Assembly: GCA_938015795.1 (NCBI GenBank)
Contig: CALLXA010000017.1
Location: 1-11,092 of the forward strand
DNA from: an uncultured bacterium
GTDB lineage: Bacteria > Patescibacteriota > Dojkabacteria > SC72
Direction of reading: 5' to 3'
Length of the DNA stretch: 11,092 nt
The notes beneath the pieces are model-generated. The model was not told the origin of the DNA and did no database searches. It worked only from the letters and a program-made list of their open reading frames with translations. Both the position numbers and the translations under genes were made by a program. The first letter of the stretch is position 1. Each line of letters opens with the position of its first letter. Shown here piece by piece: positions 1 through 5,460 of the stretch.

Positions 1-603
1 AAAAATACAATTTAACATTGAGATAAATCTTTCTGCAAATTTATTCCAATTACCTTCTTTCTTTATTCTTTTTAAGAGGCTTATGAGTTGTGGTTTTGAA
101 CCTAAGCCAATTCCATTATTAGAACTTACTCTTTCCTCTAAGAACTGAACCACATTTAACTCTGAGAATAGAGCCTTCTTCTCAAAAGCCCCCATATTAA
201 CCTCTTTATTATCTTCTACTAATGTCTTAACTGTCAGTTTATAGCCATTCTCATAGATAATATCTGCCTTCTCCCGCTTATTATTAACCACCCATTCCGT
301 TATAAATTGGTTCTCTACAAAAATATTGTTTTCATTAGTATTATGCCTGGTAGAACTATCTGCTACTATTCCACCTGAGATAGCTGACAGGAAATCTTCA
401 AAATCTCTAGCAGAAGTTTTTCTAGTTTGAACATCTCTTGTTTTGCAAAATTTTTCAAATATATACAGAGTCAAATAAGCATTCTTAAACTTTTTCTTAT
501 TAAGGATGAGATCAGAAAAAATTCTACGGAAAGCTTCTAAACTAATCTGCTCTTCCAGATTAAGAGCTTCTCCAATAATATTTAAAACTTCTTTATTTAA
601 CAT
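1..603 (-). CDS. Partial CDS, possible PD-(D/E)xK-type restriction nuclease (C-terminus off the window)
   Basis: The frame is open from an ATG at 603-601 to the left edge, giving 201 residues with no stop, so the C-terminus lies outside. A GGAG Shine-Dalgarno motif sits 6 nt before the ATG, and the rep stop codon is 36 bases upstream, so it is probably the last gene seen of the rep operon. The N-terminal third is helical and charged. ARDFEDFLSAISGG (residues 65-78) is followed by KADIIYENGYKLTVKTL (112-128). An acidic residue (D114) on one strand, then a hydrophobic strand ending in T-V-K (124-126), resembles the catalytic hairpin of PD-(D/E)xK nucleases, including type II restriction enzymes where S or T replaces the second acidic residue. 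I do not recognise the exact family. A restriction enzyme carried by a mobile element would fit, and its methyltransferase should then lie to the left. The gene is well supported; the function is tentative. Confidence 0.75.
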   Translation of the reverse strand, partial: MLNKEVLNIIGEALNLEEQISLEAFRRIFSDLILNKKKFKNAYLTLYIFEKFCKTRDVQTRKTSARDFEDFLSAISGGIVADSSTRHNTNENNIFVENQFITEWVVNNKREKADIIYENGYKLTVKTLVEDNKEVNMGAFEKKALFSELNVVQFLEERVSSNNGIGLGSKPQLISLLKRIKKEGNWNKFAERFISMLNCIF

Positions 604-639
604 ATCAAGCTCCAAATAACTAATTAAACAATAATATCA

Positions 640-1749
640 TCATTTAACTCCTGTTAAAACCCTTACAGATTTAAAATCCCTTAATGATTGATATACCTCC
701 TCAAAGATGTCTTCATGAGAAGTAAGTACTATACCTTTAAGTTCTCCCCTTATGGAGTACCACTTTCTTTGTCCAAAACTTCTAATTAACTCTCTAAATT
801 CCCTTACCCCCACTTCATCAAATAAAGCCTTGGCTCCTATTATCATTAAAATTTTTCTTAATTTTATTCCAGGATAGTTTGACAAGATTCTCATAAACAA
901 TTGTTCATATGTTGATTTCATACTTATCACAGATGGATAATTACTTCTAATCTTTTCAAAGTAATGTAATAAGACTTTTTTAGATATAGATTTAGAAAAG
1001 AGATTCTTAAAGTGTAGCTCTGTTTCAATGTTTAAATCCTTAAATAGCCTCTTAATCTTATCTCTCTTATTTAATCTAACTTCCATTCTAAGTACTTCAA
1101 AGGGTTCCCTTTTCTCATTATCAAATAAATTAAGCTGGATTCCACTGTCAGGCTCTATAGCTTTTTTCTGGCTCTTTCTGGCTTGTAAGAGATCCTTTAA
1201 CTTGTCATAAAAGATAATCTCATATGAATTACATCTTATTCTAAAGCTATACCCTTCATTGCTGTAGTCCGTTTTAGTCATATCCAAAGCTTTTGTATAA
1301 TCAACTTTTTTTATCTCTTGTAGATACTCATACGGAGTTGAGTAGTCATTTAGGATGATATTCTTTGAGTAATGGATTGCAGATACTTCTAAATCATCAA
1401 TAGAGAGAATTTGAACCCCCATTTCAAGTAGCTTTGTAAAGAGAGTACTTTTAATTTCTTGATAATCTGTATCTCTTAATTCTTGGAAGTTATTACCAAA
1501 CAATAGCTTTGGTAAAGACATCTCTATCTTAAGCAGATCCTGTATCCCCTCCTTCCCAACATACCTTTTTGTTAATGAAAGTCTTGGCTTGTATATCCCC
1601 CTTCTCAATTCTTCCTTAGTGTGATTCTGTTTATACACAACATATCCATGATTACCTTCTTTTTGTCCTCCTCCAAGTATCTTGAATTTCTCTGGCTCTA
1701 ATATCCTAAATTGAGTTTTATTAGCATACAAAACAATAGTATCAATCAT
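640..1749 (-). CDS. Replication initiation protein, phage/plasmid gene II/X-like family
   Basis: The product is about 369 residues from the ATG at 1749, which starts M-I-D-T-I-V-L-Y. That is the same style of N-terminus as filamentous-phage gene II protein (MIDMLVLR). A GTG at 1761 and an ATG at 1758 in frame are alternatives. Other blocks match that family's layout: LKIEMSLPKLLFGNN (ORF residues 77-91, counted from the GTG; compare VEIKASPAKVLQGHN in M13 pII), VSAIHYSKNI (126-135), the aromatic block YEIIFYDKLKDL (180-191) and LRMEVRLNKR (224-233; compare FEARIKTR). These proteins nick the double-strand origin to start rolling-circle replication. The proposed ATG overlaps the upstream stop by 8 bases (ATGATTGA), suggesting translational coupling, and no Shine-Dalgarno is visible. 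I could not assign the catalytic tyrosine. The family call rests on remembered motif layout and is fairly firm; whether the element is a plasmid, integrative element or inovirus-like phage is open. Confidence 0.72.
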   Translation of the reverse strand: MIDTIVLYANKTQFRILEPEKFKILGGGQKEGNHGYVVYKQNHTKEELRRGIYKPRLSLTKRYVGKEGIQDLLKIEMSLPKLLFGNNFQELRDTDYQEIKSTLFTKLLEMGVQILSIDDLEVSAIHYSKNIILNDYSTPYEYLQEIKKVDYTKALDMTKTDYSNEGYSFRIRCNSYEIIFYDKLKDLLQARKSQKKAIEPDSGIQLNLFDNEKREPFEVLRMEVRLNKRDKIKRLFKDLNIETELHFKNLFSKSISKKVLLHYFEKIRSNYPSVISMKSTYEQLFMRILSNYPGIKLRKILMIIGAKALFDEVGVREFRELIRSFGQRKWYSIRGELKGIVLTSHEDIFEEVYQSLRDFKSVRVLTGVK

Positions 1750-1966
1750 TAGTTGCATCACTAATTTTAGATTGATTTTTATCTATCTCTTGAAGCAATT
1801 TAAAAAAAGATAATAGCCTTTGTGTATATTCAGAGATTTGCTCTCTCTTAAGCTCTTCTTTATAAGAGTCCTTTAGGAATTTTTCAACAACTAAGGGAGT
1901 CTCCACCTTGGAGATTTCTTCCCTCTCTTCTCTTTGATTGTATTCAGATTCTACCTCACAATACAC
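1742..1966 (-). CDS. Small charged protein of unknown function upstream of rep
   Basis: This is a 74-codon frame directly upstream of rep and overlapping its start. It would begin at GTG 1966; an in-frame TAA lies just upstream and there is no internal ATG. No convincing ribosome binding site was found, so the start is uncertain. The product is very rich in Glu and Lys, and its second half (KFLKDSYKEELKREQISEY onward) looks like one or two amphipathic helices, with no membrane segment or recognisable motif. The overlap with rep, same strand and tight spacing suggest co-translation, as with small copy-control or accessory proteins encoded ahead of plasmid rep genes. That role is inference from position only. 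It is a plausible but not certain gene. Confidence 0.5.
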   Translation of the reverse strand: MYCEVESEYNQREEREEISKVETPLVVEKFLKDSYKEELKREQISEYTQRLLSFFKLLQEIDKNQSKISDATND

Positions 1967-1997
1967 GAAGCCAAATAGCCCAAATTAACTATTTGCT

Positions 1998-2108
1998 TCA
2001 ATATTTTGTTTCCTTTGGGAAAGATATAAATCTTTGACGAGATTTTAACTGCCCGTAGGAAGCCTCAAAATATGAAGCTTGGGCAGTTATTGTTCTCCGT
2101 CGGTTCAT
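1998..2108 (-). CDS. Possible 36-residue basic leader ORF of the rep operon
   Basis: A short frame runs from ATG 2108 to TGA 1998-2000 and encodes a basic peptide beginning MNRRRTITAQASYF. An AGGA motif (2114-2117) lies 5 nt before the ATG, one of the better ribosome binding sites in the window. It would be the first frame on an RNA started at the promoter proposed at 2154-2182. The start codon and part of the AGGA fall in a small inverted repeat, CATAG-N5-CTATG (2106-2120), so translation might be controlled by structure. It could equally be non-coding leader or origin sequence. There is no homology-type evidence. Confidence 0.3.
   Translation of the reverse strand: MNRRRTITAQASYFEASYGQLKSRQRFISFPKETKY
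2046..2089. repeat. Hairpin, 9-bp stem with inner stem, between rep genes and immA
   Basis: TAACTGCCC (2046-2054) pairs perfectly with GGGCAGTTA (2081-2089). Inside it AAGC (2060-2063) pairs with GCTT (2077-2080), leaving GTAGG bulged on one side. There is no T-run after either arm, so it is not an obvious intrinsic terminator. Its place upstream of a gene II/X-type replication gene makes an origin (dso or sso) or leader-RNA structure plausible. Confidence 0.6.
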
Positions 2109-2130
2109 AGTAATCCTATGCACTCTCGGA
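2096..2130. repeat. Nested inverted repeats around the possible leader-ORF start
   Basis: TCCG (2096-2099) pairs with CGGA (2127-2130), enclosing CATAG (2106-2110) and CTATG (2116-2120). On the minus strand the inner stem contains the ATG at 2108 and half of the AGGA ribosome binding motif. The stems are short, so folding is uncertain, but the region lies in a run of consecutive hairpins from 2046 to 2164. Confidence 0.4.
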
Positions 2131-2143
2131 CAAGTTTCTCACT

Positions 2144-2164
2144 TGTTGTAGAAATATTACAACA
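2144..2164. promoter_or_regulatory. Operator candidate 1, TGTTGTA-N7-TACAACA
   Basis: This is a perfect 7+7 inverted repeat with a 7-base centre (GAAATAT). It overlaps the -10 region of the promoter proposed for the rep genes. The same arms with the same spacing recur at 3228-3248 over the repressor's own promoter. A dyad present twice, each time over a promoter controlled by or controlling an XRE-family gene, is the expected pattern for that protein's binding site. The RNA form could also fold as a 7-bp hairpin. Confidence 0.7.
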
Positions 2165-2182
2165 GTCTTCTAGAAATATCAA
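2154..2182 (-). promoter_or_regulatory. Candidate promoter of the rep operon
   Basis: On the minus strand TTGATA (2177-2182) and TAATAT (2154-2159) are separated by 17 bp. Transcription would start near 2146 and give a structured leader of about 180 nt before the GTG at 1966. The -10 box overlaps the right arm of operator 1, so a bound repressor would block RNA polymerase. Confidence 0.5.
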
Positions 2183-2194
2183 GTGCCTAGAAAT

Positions 2195-2815
2195 TTATAG
2201 TATTGTAGCTCTTAACTCTTCGTAGATTTTAGGATATTCATATTCTAATTGCTTAAATGCAACCATGTCGGAACAGGCATATTGATTAGTAATATCTTTC
2301 ATTATAGCCCTAAATTCTACAATACCAATATTTTTACTCCCCCCAAGATTCTCTATGAGGGAATCAATCTTGCAACGAAAAGATGCCTGTGGTATCAGGG
2401 TATATCCTGCAAAAATGTGTGCTTGAATTTCTATCCTCTTCTCTTCTTCTGGAGTGATAGATTTTCTAAAATCAAAATATTCTTCTTCTGAGGATATATT
2501 TTGGTTCTTAATAAAGCTTCCATGTAAAATATAGTGCCCAAATTCATGTGCTAATGTATACCTAGCCCTGGTCTCTTCATCCATATAAATATCACTATCT
2601 ATAACAATCTTATCAGCACCATTGGTGGTAATATAGCTTTCAATACCATAGGTCCTTTTTAAATCCTTGTGTGTAATAATATTTATTCCATTCAGACATA
2701 AGAGGTTTTCTATCTCTACTGGTAGTGAAAGATCCTTCTCATATTGAGGTACAAAATTATTTACGACATCTATAATCTGATTATCCTTTAGAAACTTAAT
2801 CCTCTGTCGGCTCAT
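2195..2815 (-). CDS. immA: ImmA/IrrE-family metalloprotease
   Basis: The product is about 206 residues from the preferred ATG at 2815. Another in-frame ATG at 2821 sits too close to the AGGG motif, whereas the 2815 ATG lies 6 nt after it. The zinc motif is A-HEFGH-YILH (H92, E93, H96 when numbered from 2821). The family's second helix with the third ligand is EIQAHIFAGYTLIP (E131 onward). In ICEBs1 and phage systems ImmA cleaves the partner repressor ImmR and so induces the element. Here the frame overlaps the upstream XRE repressor gene by 20-26 bases, the usual arrangement, implying co-translation. The N-terminal 60 residues are variable, as is common. Family assignment is secure; repressor cleavage is inferred from the pairing. 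Confidence 0.88.
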   Translation of the reverse strand: MSRQRIKFLKDNQIIDVVNNFVPQYEKDLSLPVEIENLLCLNGINIITHKDLKRTYGIESYITTNGADKIVIDSDIYMDEETRARYTLAHEFGHYILHGSFIKNQNISSEEEYFDFRKSITPEEEKRIEIQAHIFAGYTLIPQASFRCKIDSLIENLGGSKNIGIVEFRAIMKDITNQYACSDMVAFKQLEYEYPKIYEELRATIL

Positions 2816-3197
2816 TTTCATCCCTAAGTTCTGAAATTAGTTGTAAAACCTTTTCCTTAGGGACATTATTATTTTTTGAAGCCCTTAGAAGAGCGGGTAG
2901 TAAATGTAAGTTTTTCTCAAACGAATTTTTTATATCTTCTGGAAACTCATTTCTGCTAATACTTGCTAAATCAAAGAATGCAACCCACTCCTCAGAATTT
3001 TCTTCAATGGAAAGAGCCTTTGCAATACCTCTTAATGTTTCATTCTTCTGTGGTGCAGGTATAATATCATTTTCAAGTCTGCTAATGTATGCGGAATCAA
3101 GTCCAAACCTCTTGCAAAATTCCCTTAATGTATAACCCTGTGCAATTCTTCTACTTTGTATATATGAACCAAAGCTTTTATCCATTCCCTTTTTCAT
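2796..3197 (-). CDS. immR: XRE-family transcriptional repressor, ImmR-like
   Basis: The product has 133 residues. Residues 8-64 form a helix-turn-helix of Cro/CI type: YTLREFCKRFGLDSAYISRLE (22-42) covers the two HTH helices, and the E/N-D-x-x-x-P end of the domain is clear. The C-terminal half (65-133) is helical, contains KNNNVPKEKVLQLISELRDE and could mediate dimerisation or cleavage. ATG 3197 is used; ATG 3185 is in frame, with AAAGGGA directly against it and too near to be a good site. It overlaps the downstream ImmA-type protease gene. Its own promoter region carries the dyad TGTTGTA-N7-TACAACA, repeated before the rep genes, so I infer autoregulation and control of rep. The gene symbol is by analogy with ICEBs1 rather than by sequence match. 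Confidence 0.85.
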   Translation of the reverse strand: MKKGMDKSFGSYIQSRRIAQGYTLREFCKRFGLDSAYISRLENDIIPAPQKNETLRGIAKALSIEENSEEWVAFFDLASISRNEFPEDIKNSFEKNLHLLPALLRASKNNNVPKEKVLQLISELRDENEPTED

Positions 3198-3216
3198 AAA
3201 AGTTATTGATAATAAG

Positions 3217-3246
3217 ATTATATAATATGTTGTACAATAAATACAA
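3217..3246 (-). promoter_or_regulatory. Promoter of the immR-immA operon
   Basis: On the minus strand TTGTAT (3241-3246), an 18-bp spacer and a consensus TATAAT (3217-3222) precede the repressor ATG, giving a leader of only about 12 nt. The -35 box lies inside operator 2, which fits autoregulation. Confidence 0.65.
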
Positions 3247-3248
3247 CA
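3228..3248. promoter_or_regulatory. Operator candidate 2, TGTTGTA-N7-TACAACA
   Basis: The same 7+7 dyad as at 2144-2164, with an unrelated 7-base centre (CAATAAA on the plus strand). All 14 arm positions are identical between the two sites while centres and flanks differ, as expected for a conserved protein-binding site rather than a copied segment. Confidence 0.72.
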
Positions 3249-3356
3249 CCTTTACAATGCCCTATAAATATTCCAAATTAAGAAATTGCCTCACAATACC
3301 TAAATCAATATTAAAACTGTATTTCAAGTTCAGGAATATGTCATATACGGGGAGTT

Positions 3357-3383
3357 TTGATATTCTCACTTTTTCTATATAAT
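3357..3383 (+). promoter_or_regulatory. Leaderless-type promoter of the EamA transporter gene
   Basis: A consensus TATAAT (3378-3383) ends 7 nt before the ATG at 3391. A TTGATA (3357-3362) lies 15 bp upstream, slightly short, with TTTTGA at 3355 giving 17 bp. Transcription would start at or next to the start codon. Nothing else is recognised in 3249-3356, which probably includes the edge of the mobile element. Confidence 0.6.
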
Positions 3384-3390
3384 TAAAACC

Positions 3391-4311
3391 ATGAATTGGT
3401 TTCTAATAGCACTTCTACCTCCAATATTCTGGAGCATAACAAACCACATAGATAAATATTTACTATCAAAGTACTTCAAAGGAGGTGCAATAGGTTCTGT
3501 GATTATCTTTTCAGCAGCTATATCCCTACTCCTTCTCCCAGTCATTATCATTATCCATCCAGCAGTCCTACAAACATTTAATCTTAGCTATTTACTGATA
3601 GCTTTAAATGGAACATTCTATCTCCTAGCTACGCTTCCATACTTCTACGCCTTAGAAAAAGATGATGCTTCTCTCACAGTTCCGTTATTCCAAATGATAC
3701 CGGTATTTTCTTTCGTTCTGGGATATATCTTCCTTAAGGAAACATTAAACCCAACCCAAATCATTGGTGGACTTGTAATACTCATATCTTCAATCTTCAT
3801 CTCTTTGAACATCTCTGATATTAAAAAGATGAGAATGAAATGGGATGTATTTGGCTTAATGGTTCTCTCAAGTCTTCTCTACGCCCTTAACTTCCTCTTC
3901 TTTAAGCATTTTGCAATTGAAACAAACTTTTGGATTACAAGCTTCTGGGAATATATTGGATTCGCTTTCTTTGGAATCTTTCTACTAGCCTTTGTTAAAA
4001 ATTATAGAAGAGGTTTCTTTAATGTATTAAGAACAAACAAGTTACAAGTATTAGGAATCAATGGATTAAACGAGATTATTAACATCATTGCAAAAATATC
4101 ATTCAATGTTGCTTCCATTCTTACTCCTGTTACATTGGTTTGGATTATAAATGGATTACAACCTTTGTTTGTATTCGTATTTGGCATATTACTTACAGTA
4201 TTATTTCCTAAAATATCAAAAGAGGATATTTCTAAAAAGACATTGATCCAAAGGATCATTGCTATTGCAGTTATTACAATTGGAGCATATCTGCTGAACA
4301 GAGCGTCTTAG
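3391..4311 (+). CDS. EamA-family (drug/metabolite transporter superfamily) membrane protein
   Basis: The product has 306 residues and about ten hydrophobic membrane segments in two halves, the usual EamA layout and length. The first half ends with the conserved stretch containing LTVPLFQMIPVFSFVLGYIF (about residues 95-114), followed by the L-K-E-T-L-N-P-T-Q-I-I-G-G motif typical of the repeat. The second half runs from WDVFGLMVLSSLLYALNF to the C-terminus, with a matching LTPVTLVWIINGLQPLFVF block. It should act as an inner-membrane exporter or exchanger of small metabolites; the substrate cannot be told. There is no Shine-Dalgarno, and a -10 box lies 7 nt before the ATG, so the mRNA is probably leaderless. 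The next gene is convergent. It is the first gene to the right of the mobile-element module and appears to be host sequence. Confidence 0.85.
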   Translation: MNWFLIALLPPIFWSITNHIDKYLLSKYFKGGAIGSVIIFSAAISLLLLPVIIIIHPAVLQTFNLSYLLIALNGTFYLLATLPYFYALEKDDASLTVPLFQMIPVFSFVLGYIFLKETLNPTQIIGGLVILISSIFISLNISDIKKMRMKWDVFGLMVLSSLLYALNFLFFKHFAIETNFWITSFWEYIGFAFFGIFLLAFVKNYRRGFFNVLRTNKLQVLGINGLNEIINIIAKISFNVASILTPVTLVWIINGLQPLFVFVFGILLTVLFPKISKEDISKKTLIQRIIAIAVITIGAYLLNRAS

Positions 4312-4364
4312 GGTTCATAAGTAGATTTCTAACTCTGAAAGTGTTCATTAATACAATCAACACC

Positions 4365-4661
4365 CTATATAAGCAAATTGAATATACTTCTAACCACTAT
4401 CAAAAGTATAAAGAGAAAGATTAGATAAACAACCTCAAAAGCCAATATTGAAAGAAATATAAGCATAACCTTCTTTACAAAAGATAGCTTCTTCTTTTGT
4501 AAGATAAGCAGAATCCAAGGAATTGAAAAAAATATTCCTTCAGAACCATTTATACGTTCACCATGTCCAAATGGAAAAGATGGAAAAAGGTATCTCCCCA
4601 AAAGATAAATTGACATAAAAAGCAAATAAACAAATGCAATTTGTTTTTCAAAAGGATTCAT
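4365..4661 (-). CDS. Small membrane protein, paralogue of its upstream neighbour
   Basis: 98 residues from ATG 4661, which lies 2 nt after the neighbour's TGA (TGA-AT-ATG); the upstream TTG at 4667 is a less likely start. Three or so membrane segments are seen: residues about 8-28, 42-54 and 61-95, with a KKK loop between. No known domain is recognised. Its C-terminal 82 residues align without any gap to the C-terminal 82 of the neighbour with 22 identities, including Y-x-L-G...FP, G-x-x-G, KK-x-x-SF-x-K and E-x-V-x-L. The two therefore arose by tandem duplication. No ribosome binding site is visible, so it probably relies on re-initiation from the gene upstream. The products may form a hetero-oligomer in the membrane, which is inference. 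Confidence 0.7.
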   Translation of the reverse strand: MNPFEKQIAFVYLLFMSIYLLGRYLFPSFPFGHGERINGSEGIFFSIPWILLILQKKKLSFVKKVMLIFLSILAFEVVYLIFLFILLIVVRSIFNLLI

Positions 4662-4663
4662 AT

Positions 4664-4999
4664 TCAAAATAGTTCTGTATAAATAAAATTAACAAATACA
4701 AAAACTATACCTGCAACAGCTAGAAACACAATCTCACCAATAAAAATACAAACAAGTGCAAGCAAAATACTTTTCGGAAAAGAAAAATCTTTTTTAATTC
4801 TCAAGTAAGAAAATAAAGCCGAACCCAACAGTGATCCTCCTGCACCTATTGGTATATTACGATATTCAGGGAAAAGATTAGGAAAATATGTAAAACCAAG
4901 TATATAAAAAGATACAAAAAATAATCCCCATGACAAAATCTGTAAACGATTTGAAATATATTGTAAACGGGGAGAAAGTTCTCTCTTCTTTTTCTTCAT
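4664..4999 (-). CDS. Small membrane protein, first of a tandem paralogous pair
   Basis: 111 residues from ATG 4999. A TTG 6 bases upstream is in frame, but the ATG fits the promoter, whose TATAAT (5007-5012) ends 7 nt before it. The N-terminus is strongly basic (MKKKKRELSPRLQ), predicted cytoplasmic, followed by about three hydrophobic segments (residues about 20-38, 51-67 and 78-108). No known family is recognised. The pair is shared with the following gene, which aligns ungapped over the last 82 residues. Expression is probably as a two-gene leaderless mRNA. Function is unknown. Confidence 0.72.
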   Translation of the reverse strand: MKKKKRELSPRLQYISNRLQILSWGLFFVSFYILGFTYFPNLFPEYRNIPIGAGGSLLGSALFSYLRIKKDFSFPKSILLALVCIFIGEIVFLAVAGIVFVFVNFIYTELF

Positions 5000-5006
5000 A
5001 GACAAT

Positions 5007-5034
5007 ATTATATCAATAAAGAATCGTATTACAA
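5007..5034 (-). promoter_or_regulatory. Leaderless-type promoter of the paralogous membrane-protein pair
   Basis: On the minus strand TTGTAA (5029-5034), 16 bp, then TATAAT (5007-5012), 7 nt before ATG 4999. A 14-bp perfect palindrome abuts the -35 box on its upstream side (5035-5048). Confidence 0.6.
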
Positions 5035-5048
5035 GAATATTAATATTC
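5035..5048. repeat. 14-bp perfect palindrome between divergent promoters
   Basis: GAATATTAATATTC reads identically on both strands and lies directly beside the -35 box of the minus-strand promoter. It could be a regulator site or merely AT-rich chance; no second copy was noticed. Confidence 0.35.
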
Positions 5049-5108
5049 AGTCAACAAAGACAATATTTTTACACTAATACAAATTTCTATGTTTAATTTC
5101 ATACACTC

Positions 5109-5137
5109 TTGACTCAGTAGTTATATACCCTTAGAAT
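5109..5137 (+). promoter_or_regulatory. Leaderless-type promoter of the 105-residue membrane protein
   Basis: TTGACT (5109-5114), a 17-bp spacer and TAGAAT (5132-5137) end 5 nt before ATG 5143. The spacing is optimal and there is no room for a ribosome binding site in the transcript. Confidence 0.6.
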
Positions 5138-5142
5138 CAATT

Positions 5143-5460
5143 ATGACTAAAAATCCTTTTTACAATGCAATAACAGCATCTATATATATTATCTTTATAG
5201 TATTTACTCTGAATTTTGTATTTAAAATGGAAACCAATACAGGAATAGCTGCCTTTTTAACACCAATAATGATGCTATCATTATTTACATTATCAGTAGC
5301 AGTAATGGGATACATATTCTTTTACCAACCTATCCTATTATTCTTAGATGGTAAAAAAGATAAAGCCATTAACCTATTTCTAAAAACATTAGGTATTTTC
5401 GGAATACTCACATTCACCATCTTCGCTACATATATACTACTTAATAATTTCTCCTTCTAA
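5143..5460 (+). CDS. Small integral membrane protein of unknown function
   Basis: 105 residues with three clear membrane segments (about 10-28, 33-58 and 82-101). A conserved-looking loop FFYQPILLFLDGKKDKAINL (about residues 60-79) precedes the last helix. Short three-helix proteins starting with a KNPFxNA motif and carrying a QP-xLLFLDGKK loop are, to my recollection, common as hypothetical proteins in Patescibacteria genomes, which helps the taxonomic guess. No biochemical role is known. It starts at ATG 5143 right after a good promoter, without a leader. Its last 24 bases overlap the 3' end of the convergent DUF1232 gene. Confidence 0.75.
   Translation: MTKNPFYNAITASIYIIFIVFTLNFVFKMETNTGIAAFLTPIMMLSLFTLSVAVMGYIFFYQPILLFLDGKKDKAINLFLKTLGIFGILTFTIFATYILLNNFSF

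Noticed and set aside
640..642. Possible UGA-as-glycine code, as in Absconditabacteria/Gracilibacteria.
   Set aside because: Stops at 640-642, 1742-1744 and 4664-4666 are UGA at natural protein ends, followed by short non-homologous extensions; no gene shows internal in-frame UGA. The standard bacterial code fits.
1028..1210. Open frame on the plus strand.
   Set aside because: It lies wholly within the rep gene on the other strand, with low-complexity Ser/Leu-rich composition and no promoter or ribosome site.
2177..2183. CTTGATA on the minus strand, like the nick site of pC194/phiX174-type rolling-circle origins.
   Set aside because: The initiator here resembles the filamentous-phage gene II type, not the pC194 type, and the same bases make a better -35 box (TTGATA) with 17-bp spacing to TAATAT. 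A seven-base match is weak.
2170..2194. Direct repeat CTAGAAAT at 2170-2177 and 2187-2194, possible iteron or attachment core.
   Set aside because: Only two 8-base copies, partly within the -35 region and next to the immA stop; no third copy nearby, so chance is likely.
2249..2491. Open frame on the plus strand.
   Set aside because: It is the antisense of the ImmA-type gene, whose zinc motif is clear.
4002..4259. Open frame on the minus strand.
   Set aside because: It is antisense to the EamA-type transporter and shows no motif or promoter.
4341..4363. GTGTT...AACAC inverted repeat between the convergent EamA and membrane-protein genes, possible terminator.
   Set aside because: Only 5 bp with a 13-base loop and no T-run on either strand; too weak to call.
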